Of a DNA stretch of 64,000 nt, positions 12,701 to 23,900 are shown one piece after another. Origin of the DNA: Centroberyx gerrardi. Its lineage: Eukaryota > Chordata > Actinopteri > Beryciformes > Berycidae. The notes under the pieces are model-generated. The model ran no database searches. It saw only the letters and a program-made list of their open reading frames with translations, and was not told where the DNA came from. Every line of letters starts with the position of its first letter. Positions within the stretch are counted from its first letter, which is position 1. The translations under genes were made by a program, and so were the position numbers. The stretch is from the NCBI RefSeq assembly GCF_048128805.1, contig NC_136005.1:9057504-9121503 (forward strand). Direction: 5' to 3'.

Positions 12701-13342
12701 GACAGTAACATGTATAAATGTCAAGACAACTGTTGTCCAGTGAGATAATGTAGTGGTAATTACAATAACAAAAACATTCACATTTACTTCTAATCAACAT
12801 ATACTATTTATACAAGTGAATTTTGGCCTCTTGCAGGGCTAAAAAGCCTTTACATACACACTTTACTCAATACAATTGAAATTACTTTATTTTCCATGAG
12901 GAACTTAATTTGTGTAGTCATCAACATAATAGATACAGATGTTTAAATACACCATATTTAAACAAATTTTCACAATGCTATCTCAGAAATTGCACCATTT
13001 CATGGAGAGTACATTTCCAAAATGCTGCATTTACATTTTGATGGGAAATCACTACCTGAAGTCCATCATTCAGTATCTGTAAAATATGGAAGATCCAGTC
13101 TGTAGAAGTGCTATTTTGTCAGTGAAGGACTTGGGTTACCTGCAGTCCTTCAAGAGTAAAATAATTTGATTTAATTTCCTATCAATCATTTGGAAGAGTA
13201 GGAGAGAAAGTGTCACTTTTTTCAAATGGTGGTTATCTTAATCTAAAACAAAACTCTTCAAATGTAAAAACTCACATTCTGTCGTTGTTCTGCAGATCTG
13301 GTGGAGAACTTTGATGAAGCGTCAAAGAACGAGGCTAACTGA
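9768..13342 (+). CDS. btf3l4: BTF3-like 4, a NAC-beta family protein
   Basis: Coding exons 9768-9821, 10103-10216, 10503-10704, 12636-12695 and 13296-13342 give 158 residues, the same length as human BTF3L4. The product belongs to the beta-subunit family of the nascent polypeptide-associated complex, which pairs with NAC-alpha and binds chains leaving the ribosome. The basic N-terminal stretch [18 protein letters not shown] is the ribosome-contact type segment. The NAC domain follows, with [20 protein letters not shown], and then an acidic tail ([19 protein letters not shown]). The start codon lies 8 bases after the acceptor TTTTAG at 9759. All donors and acceptors are canonical and phases agree. 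Paralogue Btf3 has a different N terminus. A poly(A) signal is at 13643-13648. Confidence 0.95.
11006..11075. repeat. Self-complementary (AAT)n-(ATT)n microsatellite
   Basis: AAC/AAT repeats run directly into ATT/GTT repeats, so the two halves are inverted copies. Intron of btf3l4. Confidence 0.85.
13010..13200 (+). repeat. Old dispersed repeat, copy 2
   Basis: Plus-strand relative of the segment at about 1870-2110, in the last intron of btf3l4. See copy 1 for the shared motifs. Confidence 0.45.
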
Positions 13343-13642
13343 TGCACATGAGGCTCATGTGTACAGAACATGGACTGGACTGCAGTGAAGCGAGCGACCC
13401 TCTCCGGTGTTTTAACTCTAGTTATCCAGACATATCAGACACTATCCCCGTCAACCAGAGACTTTTCTATTTTCTGATGGCCCAAGGATGTCCTTGTCAG
13501 ACTGGCTTGTGCACTTAAAAAAAAAAACAAATACTCCCTACTATTGGTCAACGGTTAAGTCCCTTCACCACATTGTCACTCATGGTCAGGATTACAGTGG
13601 TCATTAAAGCTAGTCTTAAATTTTTTTTTGTTTATGAAACAA

Positions 13643-13648
13643 AATAAA
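13643..13648 (+). promoter_or_regulatory. btf3l4: btf3l4 poly(A) signal
   Basis: AATAAA about 300 bases after the stop codon, followed by a T- and GT-rich stretch. Confidence 0.7.
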
Positions 13649-13789
13649 GCTGATAAACATTTTCTAGATGGTGCTGTGGTCATTGTCGAAATTCTGGAAA
13701 TCCCTGATGCTTCGATTACTTGTTTTAAACCATAAAATAAGGTTTTTACCATGCATGTTTTTGCATGGTAATTTAATTTTTGAATAACA

Positions 13790-13870
13790 TTTAATAATAA
13801 CTTTATTTGTATAGCGCTTTTCTAAAAACAATGTTTACAAAGTGCTTTACATACAAAAACCCAAAGAGAC
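13790..13870 (-). mobile_element. L2-like LINE 3' tail
   Basis: On the minus strand it reads GTAAAGCACTTTGTAAAC, then AAAGCGCTATACAAATAAAG, then short TTA repeats. This is the usual 3' end of fish L2-type LINEs or of SINEs sharing that tail. Only the tail is recognisable; the following 500 bp is AT-rich without a gene. Confidence 0.5.
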
Positions 13871-14711
13871 AGTGATGTAAAACTACCACAATTAAATAAA
13901 ATAGTTGAACAAATGAATAAAAAATATAAATAAAAGGTAACACAAGAGATACACAGATACAACTACAAACATAATTTTACATGAAAGTGTGTGCCTAAAC
14001 ACATAAATGCCCAGATAATAGAATTTGTTCCCTGAAGAGATAGTAATAAATAAGTAAAAATAAGTAATAAAACGAGATGCACAATTACAAAATGAAAAAT
14101 TAAAATTTCAAGATTTTACTTGGTTACAGTTCATAGAAAATCATTTGAGAGAAATTCTGGGCAAAGGAGAAATGCTCAGTAACACGGATGTAAACAAACG
14201 TACAGAAGATTGGAGCAAAATAAGCTTTTTATAGAAAATTAATGGGATATTTTAACTCAGGAAACATGGGACCAAAACTTAACATGTTGCATTCATATTT
14301 TTGTTCAGGAGCAATTCACATAAAAGCTTGTCTATAAAAGTGTGTTTTTTTTTAGAAGGGATTTAAAAGATGAAACTGTCATTCCGACGTCTATAGGGCT
14401 GATAAAATGAATGCTGCTGCCTTACTGTGCCTCCTGCGGGCTGTAAACAAACTGTTAATATTTCCTATGATATGTCCAACATCAGACAGGCTTTTGGAGG
14501 TCTGTTTAGAGGCTTGGTAGGCTGTCTTGCAGGCTGTGTACACTGGGGAGGGACATTAGTGCACACCTCTTGAGTTTCTTCAAAGAGCTGCAGTGAGACA
14601 CAGGGGAGGAGGGGGATCACACCGAGGGGGGCAGAGAGGCGAAATCATCCAATCCTCCGCTTGTGAGCAAAGCCACTGCTGCTTAAATCCGTTTTCCTCA
14701 GCAGCCCGCAA

Positions 14712-14717
14712 ATGTAA
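14712..14717 (+). promoter_or_regulatory. Start-stop upstream ORF before zfyve9
   Basis: ATG followed at once by TAA, 11 bases upstream of the proposed start codon at 14729. It is a minimal uORF if the transcript starts upstream of it. Confidence 0.4.
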
Positions 14718-14728
14718 TAGGCTGAAAA

Positions 14729-14947
14729 ATGCTGAAGTTCTTCACTGCCCGGGATGATGAGAATGAAAGCCTTTTAGGTGCGATAACTGAGGGTAAGAAT
14801 TCATTGATTTCATTGGGGGGGATTTTTTTTTTCAATCGGGTACCGGTGCGTTACAGGATGATGATACTGCGCGTCTGTGTTTATGTCACAGAAAAAAACG
14901 CTGATCCAGCATTTGGCAGCGCGCATAGTCCGCATCTGAAACATGCA

Positions 14948-14985
<38 letters not shown>

Positions 14986-17900
14986 CGCGCGCATCCCGTG
15001 TGAACGATAGGCTGCGGATACACGCGCTGTCCGTGGGCTCCTCGTGTGCTCTAACGGAAGACATTATCTCGGTGAAATGTGTTGTCTTGTATTGATGTAA
15101 CGGGATGCGGAGTGAGTGTCGCATTGCCGTGCTCGGTGGTGGCGAGCGGATTAAACATTTTGCACGTGCGCTGAATGCGTCACTGTCCCGGGGAAACAAG
15201 CGCTCGGTCAGCTGGATCGGTTCTACATCCATGGTCCAGCCCCGCCGCCGTTTAATGCACCGGGAAATCTTCACTCGGTAGCCCGCGGCAGGGATGACAC
15301 GGCCGGCGTTATTTTGCAAAGCAGCTGCAATGCAGTTTAACCAAATGACTTATCTTACCTAAATTGTTGCACATGCTTGGGTTCAATCTGTTCACTCAAA
15401 CATTGCAACTGTGTGCTGAACTATAGTAGTATAGGCAGTAAAATATCTTAATTATGTGTAAATATAATATACCCGGGCTGCTGAATGTTTTCCTTGGCGC
15501 TAGTTCCAGTCATATTAACTGGCCCTGAGTCATAACTATTCATGAATCACTCTGCCTGTTACTGCTGAATGAAACACAAGCTATAGAGTAACTAGCCGAG
15601 GGTAGAGACTATTCACTCTCGTTGCGTTGTACTGTATGTTGGTCATTTACAGTAATGGTTATTACTTGATTATCCCATATCCTAGGCCTATACACTCTTA
15701 AGACGGAAGGGTGCTGAATCAGTAATTGGCCATAATCATAAGGGAGGTATATTTGGCCTTATAGATCCTCGTTTTGAGGTGCTGAAGAGAACCATTTCAG
15801 GACCAAATGGTTCATTCCTATTCACGTAAAACACACACCTCCCATACAGATACTACGCCAATAGTGGAGATTAAACAGTGGGTGTTTATGCGTAATTCAC
15901 ATTCAGGCAATCAATGGATGACTTGGATCCAAACTCGGATGAATAAACCAGTTTCACCACCATAACATAACGTAAAAACATAACAAATGGGCCAACATAG
16001 TGAACTAGCAAAGGTTTTACTCTGAACCCCTGCAGAGCCAAGAAGAGCCTTTACACAATACCATAAAACCATTTGGGATTCTTTAGGGGCTCCATAAAAA
16101 AATCTATATGAAGCACAGAACCAGTGAGGAACTTCTTTAGGGAACCAATAGGAGCTGTATGGCATCACTTAGAGGTTCAGGTTGTTCTTCAAGTACTATT
16201 GGTTCTGTTATGTCTTTCCAACATGTTGTTTTGTGTCTTGTACTTTGTTTTGTTTCCTTGTGTTTTATTTTGTTGCATACTGTATTACATTATTTTGTTT
16301 TGTGCTTGAATGTTGATTAGTTAGATCTAGGCTTGTTCTCTGTGAAGTAATTTGAGACGGCTGTGATGAAGGGCTTTATAAACTTGACCCACAAATAACC
16401 TCTGAAGAACCATATTTTTTACAAGTGTAGCCGGTTTCGTTTAACTACAGTCATATTCTGCCACAGAGTGAGTCAGCTCGGACTCAGACACACCTCTCAA
16501 GGGCGGCAGAGTGCTAATGCTGGCTTTGGTGATGATTGAAAGCTATTAGGTCTGTTAGGGCTGATGAGATAAATGCCCACATATGGCTTAATGGCCATTA
16601 CACATATGAACACAGCTTCTCCAGCTAATGGGCCATTATTAATGAGCGTGCATGCATGACATTTGTGGAAGTGTGTGTATTTGACAGAGAGGGAGAGAGA
16701 GAGATTGAGAGAATGTGTGTCTAGGTTTAAGTGTATCAGTGAGCATGACTGTGCCCGCCTGTGTGATGAAAATACATTAGTCATCCTCAGTGTTTATGAT
16801 CACACCACGCTCCCCTCTAAACAGATGAAGGGGACACTCCGTCTCTAATGGACACCAAGCACCACTGGCTGAACAGACCCTGTCTCCTGGTGCTCAAGGA
16901 TGGAGATGTCACTAAAGCAGGGCTTGGCTGCGGACAAATCGGACCAGAATCCCCATCCAAAGCCCCTTCGGACGGCACGGTCCGCTGTCCTGGGGGGCCC
17001 GTGGACCAGAAACCATCGGAGCATCCTGCCAAAAAGAGCTCAGCCTCCCAGCTGGAGAGCCAGTCTCAGAAGCTCCTCAAACAGCTGGAGGAAGGCAACT
17101 GCACTGTGACCGCCATCTCCACATGGGGGGAGAGGTGTTTTGGGGAGTCCTCCAGCCCGCTGGTGCTGAGCCCCGCCGAGGCTGCGTGGCCGCAGGAGGA
17201 CGAGGTCGAGGAGAGGAGGAAGCCCCAGTCTCTCCTATCGAAGGAAGACTCTGTGATCGAGGAGAAGGAGCTGGAGGAGAGCGGGCTGGAGCAGCAGGAG
17301 CAGTGCAGCGGCTCAGAGGCGCCTGCAGCCCCCTCCGCTCTCCCACTGGAGGAGGCATACGGCAGCGAGGGGTCCAGTGAGCTCCAGAGCCAGGCCAAAA
17401 CCCACCAGACCACCGGACCTAACGGACAAGATGAGACCAACACCAGCATGGCAGCCAGTGGGGAGGGAGCGACGGGCGACTCCACTCCCTCTCCTGTGGA
17501 TCCAGACAATGAGCGCCAGCCAGGCCCCGCTGGTATTCTGTCCAAGGAGCGAGGCAGCGTCCTGGGGGAGGTCGCTCCAGTGTGGATCCCTGATGCTCAA
17601 GCGCAGGTCTGTATGAAGTGTGAGGTCAAGTTCACCTTTACCAAGAGGAGGCACCACTGCCGCGCCTGTGGGAAGGTGAGGGAATTCATGACTTTAGTTT
17701 TTATGTCGTCTGTTTAGAGTGAAATATAGTTGGATGTCCTCAGGGAAAAGAGTAAATTGGTAGTTGATGTGTGAAATTAATGTGCATCCTTGTGTGGTTT
17801 TGTGTGTTTGTGTGTTGTCAGGTTTTTTGTTCAGTTTGCTCCAATCTGAAGTTCAGACTTACACATCTGGATGGCAAGGAGGGACGGGTTTGTGTTTCCT

Positions 17901-20900
17901 GTCACTCAAGCCTTGTGAAAAGTGAGCATTAACTTCTTTAATACTGTAAAGAAAAATGAACTTCTTTGAAACTACTACTTATTGATTCTGACATTTTCCC
18001 CCCACAGGGACGCCTCCCAGAGGGAAGAGGAGGGTGTGGTTTGCTGATGACATCCTGTCCACTAAGCAGTCCGAGTCGGCCCCCACCACTCCAGTCAGAG
18101 GGCCCAGTTTCTCACCGCTGATGAGGAGAGCGCTGGGAGGGCCAATCAGAAGTCCTGTGGGTTCACCGCAGTTCAGGAGAGCCTCGCGGCCACAGGAGAC
18201 GGCTATCAATGTGGGATTATCCTAAAGATTACGCTAGAGATAAATTAGATTACGTAGAATATGATCCCTAGATTACGTAGAATATGATCCCTAGATTACG
18301 TAGAACATGATCCCTAGATTACGTAGAACATGATCCCTAGATTACGTAGAACATGATCCTGTCGTTCTATATTTTCAAAGAGAATGGCCCCAAGAACTCA
18401 GTATTGCCCTCAGTCCTTTTTTATTTTTTCAGTCAGACCTGTGCCAAATACTTTTAACAAAAGTGTTTGCAGTTTGTTTTATGATTTGATGCCTCTTGGG
18501 TGGGGTTGGTGACAAAGGACAATACAGTGAAATACAGTGAATGTAGGAAATTAAGACATTCACAGGTATGTACAGTGAAAGACATTTTACACTTTTCTGC
18601 AATTGACATCTTACCTGACACTCTCCGAAGTGTCCTGATGCAATTAACCCCAGCCATCTGGAACTTAAAGCATTACAATCTTTAGTTGCTTGTACTACTA
18701 TTACTTCCACTGCTATATACTGTACTGCTAGTACTATTACCAATACCATTACTACTACTACCACTACCGCTACTTCTCCAGTTGCTTACAGATAGTCCAC
18801 ACATTTTCTCAAGGAAATTTACGTTTTCTAGTTTGTAAATACTATTTAGCCCAGGTCTGTTCTTGACTATACTGACTACTGTGGGTGCTGCTTCCCTTCT
18901 CCTTCCCTCTCCTCCCCTCTCCTTCCCTTCTCCTCCCCTCTCCTTCCCTTCTCCTAACCTCTCCTTCCCTCTCCTCCCCTCTTCTTCCCCTCTCATCCCT
19001 TCTCCTCCCCTCTCCTCCCCTGTCCTCCCTGCCTCCCACCTCCTCCAGGAGGCCTGTGGTCCTTATGGCTGGGGCACCGCAGCTCTAGTGAGCAGCCACA
19101 TCAGCAGCTCTGCCAACCTCATCCCTCTGGATGGCCTGCCGCCCATCCTCACCTCCACTGGAGTCAAAGGAGGTAGAGCTACTACCATTCATACAATATC
19201 TGGACATCATTTTGGGAAAGCCTATTGAAGTGAACGAGTTAACAAAATGAGTTTGTTATTGGAAGGTCACTGGTTCAAATTCCCACACCAGGAAAATACG
19301 GGCAGAGGAAATGAACAGGACACACTCCCTTCCCTCAATAACCACCATCATCATCTACAGTAGGGATGTTCATTGGCCAACAGTGCAAGACTGTGGTAAT
19401 ACTGGGCAGCTGAATTTAAGAAAGAAATGCCCAACACTGCAAATGTATGGACTAATATACTGTATCTTAATTTATTTTTAAACACAGCAGTAGCAACAGA
19501 TGAGCACGTTTCAGCCCTCAGCCATCATCAATGCCTGTCAGCACGCATTATGTTCTTTGACATTTGAACTTGTTTGAGTTGTGCGCGCTATTTCCTGATC
19601 TCTAAAGTGCTGGGGAACTCCCAGGTTCGCATACATGTATGTGTTTAATCCTCCTTCCTCCCCGCAACTGCTCCCCTGGGCTGTTGCTGTAAATAATAAT
19701 GTGGTCCCTGTCTTGCCTGGTTAAACAGGGGCGTGTAAAAATAATAACGTTAATGAAAACGACCTATCCTCGCATCTTATTTAAGGCCAGGCTTGTACAA
19801 AGCTTATTCATTCTTACACAACCTTGAATTAATTTTCTGACATGAATTTTTCATGAAGCTAGCTCTCGTGTTCGGCCACAGCGGATACAAGTACAATGTC
19901 TCACAAAGTATTTAGTGGCTAGTGCTGGCTCAGAGCGTCAGGTCGAAGAAGATACTCCAGTCTAATAGCTGTGTGACTGTGTACTTTCCTCAGATTACAC
20001 TGTGGAGGAGAAACCCTCTGAGATGCTGCTTATTCAGGAGCTGGAGAGCGGCAGGCCCAAGCCGCTGGTCTTTGTCCTCAATGCCAATCTACTTGCCATG
20101 GTCAAGCTGGTCAACTGTAGGTTTATGGTTTTTTTCTTCACTCTGCACTCAGTAACAGTTCATTGTGAATATCAAAAAGCATAGATGGCTATACATTATA
20201 TTGCCAATATACTATAAAGTTTCAAATCTTACTGTGCAAGTACAGCGGGTTTAGAGTGAGGTTTAGGGTTCACCTGTGATCCTGAAAATAAATGAATGCT
20301 ACCTAGAAAATTAAGAAAAGGAGCTTGTGTTATAGGTTAGTTTAAATTTTTTTAATAGCTCTCACTCCGTCTTATATATGTAGTATGTATGATGTAGTAT
20401 GGTATATGACATGTATATGATGGTATGTAAACCCCTTTGAGACTTGACTGTGATAAAGGGCTATATAAGTAAACAAGACTAGAGTAGACTAGACTCCAAC
20501 ATTTCTTCACTGTTCTCCTGCATTTTCCAATTTTGGAGTACAAGTGCGAGTACATATGGTACAAAAAAAAACAAAAAACTGTCACCATAGACCCCTGAGG
20601 TTGTGCCTCGACTGTGTGACAGATGTAAACAGGAAGTGCTGGTGCGTGACGTCGAAGGGAATGCATGCCGTGGGCCAGGTGGAGGTGGTGGTGCTGCTGC
20701 AGTGCCTGCCTGAAGAGAAGAGCTTCCCCAAAGACATTTTCAGCCACTTCATCCAGCTGTACAGGGACGCCCTCACAGGTCAGAGCCACACACAGTAAGA
20801 TGCTTTAAGTGCAGTGATTCTCAGCTGTTTTTACATTGGGACCAAGCCATGAAGTAGTGACCTGATATATCAGGTAAGACGATACACCCAGATCTGCATT

Positions 20901-23900
20901 GTTCTCTTTTTTGTAAAAAAAAAATAGAGATCTGATACTGCGGCAAACATTAACTCAGGGTGCGTTGGCTCAAAAATTGTAGAGGTCAGATAAGGTAGGA
21001 GGAACCTGCACACCTTAAATACAGGCAAAAAATGCTAATAATCATATTAAAGGTTTACAAAAGAAAAGGTGCTCAAAGTGCACAAAGATAGTCCATCTGG
21101 ACTATCATCAGTGCTTGCCTTGCACTTTGAGCACCTTTTCTTTTGTAAACCTTTTAATATGATTAAATAAGATCATCTTTTCCTATCAGCATCGCCGTGT
21201 TTTTGTTCATTATTGGCATTTTTTGCCTGTATTTAAGGTGTGTGGGTTCCTCCTACCTTACCTGAACTCTTTTCTGTAACCCAAAACGTCTCCCACTTTT
21301 GGACCCTGACCCACCCATTGGGAAACACCGCTTTAGTGCATTGACTGTCATCTCCTTCAAATTCTTTCCACCCCTTTTGATTACAACCCTCCTCCTCTTT
21401 CCTCTGTGTTTCTGTAGGGAAGGTTGTGACCCACCTGGCCCTGTCCCTCTTCAGCAGTAGCTTCCTGGGCAGCGAGGAGCACGCAGGCTTCCTGTATGTG
21501 CGCTCCACTCTCCAGTCCCTGCAAGGTCTACCTCTGCCCAACCAGCCCTACCTCTTCGGCCTGCTGGTCCACAGAGCAGAGGTGGCCTGGGCCAAAGCCT
21601 TCCCCCTGCGCCTCATGCTGCGACTGGGGGCTGAGTACAGATGTAAGCCAGGCAGCGCGTTTGGGATGTCATTACTATCATTTTAGCCATTTTTCTTACC
21701 TTCTTAATTGCTCTCAATGTCTATTTTTGACTTAATTTTGTGTGTGTGAATATACAGTATCAAATATTATGTGTAAAACACTCAAAATCTTATTCTTTTT
21801 CTGTCTCTCTCTCCAGTCTACCCATGTCCTCTGTACAGTGTGCGCTTTAGGAAGGCCTTGTTCGGAGAGACAGGCCACACCATAATGAGGCTGCTGGTGG
21901 TGAGTATAACACGTCTTTCAGTCTCAACAACACCAAACATTCCCTCGTTAACACTGACATGCTCCTCCCATCCTGATTGCAGGACTTTAGGAATTACCGC
22001 TACAGCCTACCGATGGTGCCGGGACTCACTGTGGATCTGGAGGCTCAGAGGACCTGCATAAAGATACCAACAAACGGCTACAACGAGGTAGGACTCAGCC
22101 TTCAAAAGATTGCAGAGCTGCTGCCGAGGCTGTCAGCTGTCTTTTTCATCAATCATCATCCTCCCCCCTTGTCTCTCTTTAGCTGATGAAGGCTTTGAAT
22201 AAGTCCAACGAGAATGTGCTGGCCTTGGGGGCGTGCTTCAACGAGGCCGCAGACTCCCACCTCATCTGTGTGCAAGGGGACGACGGCCAGTACCAGACCC
22301 AAGCCATCAGCATCCACAATCAGCCGCGCAAAGGTGGGGCATAACAGGAACCACCGTAAGACATCACAGTCTGGACTTGATGTCATGTAATCAAGCACTA
22401 GTGTAGGACGGTTATTTCTGAAGGTAGAAACCTGTGGACTTACTGCAATCAGAAATTTTGATCACAAACAAGAGTGGAAGTCTTGATTTACCAATTGTTT
22501 ATCTTGCCCTTCAGAGGATGTTTGTTTGAATTACAAGCAAAAGGAATGATGTGAAATTATTAGGTGGTGCACTTTCCCTTATTTGCCGCTGGATGGCACT
22601 GTTTGACTGTTTTCTTGATAATATACTGATCCAGCTTTTAAGTTGCAATGTTTATCTCTGATGATGTTCTGCTTTTTTGTTCCAGTTACTGGATCATGCT
22701 TTTTTGTATTCAGTAGTGCGCTGAAGGCATCTGCAGGATACCTAGCCAAGTCCAGCATTGTGGAAGGTAGGATGTCCACTCAGAGTGAAGTCAGGGTGAT
22801 GTTGACATTTGCCTGCTCACTTGCAGGAATTTTATTCTTTACATGACTACTTCATGTAGTGCAAGTTATCATCCCTCCCTAAAAACTGCTGCTTTATTTA
22901 GAATGTGTTGATCTTTGTATGTGTGTGTCTGTGTACATTTTAACAGACTGTTTGTGTAGGCGTCTGTACGTGTTTATGCATGTGAGAGTGTATGTCTCCC
23001 TGTTGGTGTCTGTGTGTGTGTTTCTCCTGTATCGCTGTCCCTCTCCCCAGATGGGCTAATGGTGCAGATCACCGTGGAGACCATGGCAGAGCTCCGCCGG
23101 TCGCTACGGGAGATGAAAGACTACACCATCACCTGTGGACGGCTTGACCAATCAGACAGCCAGGAGCACGTTCATGTACAATGGCTGGAGGAGAAATGCA
23201 CTGTGAACAAGGGGTGAGTGTGTTCACCTGTTTGAAGGCGGCTTTAGAGTGAAGCTTTGGTGCTCAAACAAACTGAACAATAATAGACCAGTCATATGCA
23301 AAGTTAGGGTAATGAAAAATTCCAAAAGACTTATCATGAGTAGACATGGAATTACAATAATTAAAAAATGGATAGCTGGTTATCAGTTCCCTCTAAACCG
23401 GTAGTGTCCACTTCTGTGAACACTACACCATCTGATTTCACTAATTAGTTCCTTCCTACCTGGTTGAAGGTGCTAATCAATGAAATAGTGTTTGGTTTGT
23501 CTAGAAAACCTGCAGACTCTTCCATGGCACAGGACTGGACATCACTTGTTTAGAGGGAACTACTTCAGTTTGCTCTGGGACTTCTTTCTTACTGATGTAG
23601 TAAATTGTTGGTACATGTAATTGCATTGACATATAACTTTGCATTTCACCAGATCTAACCTTTGCCATTGTGTCCCCCAGAATCATCAGCCCCATCGATG
23701 GGAAATCCATGGAGTCCATCAGCAGTACGAAGATGTTCCAGAAGTCGGAGTACAAGGAAAACGGGAAGATCATCCGCTGGACTGAGGCAGGCCTAATGAT
23801 CTGCTGGAAATATCACTAGAAGTGCATCTGAAACTGTTTCCTTACTTTAGATTTGTGTGTGTGTGTGTGTGTGTGTGTTATGCAGGTGTTCTTCCTGCAG

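Noticed and set aside
14810-15319. 169-codon minus-strand frame
   Set aside because: Crosses the TG/AG microsatellite and a CpG-rich zfyve9 intron; it includes a Thr-His run from the repeat.
17066-17545. 159-codon minus-strand frame over zfyve9 exon 2
   Set aside because: Ser- and Leu-rich antisense of an acidic Glu/Ser-rich coding exon; the plus strand is the real gene by splice phase and homology.
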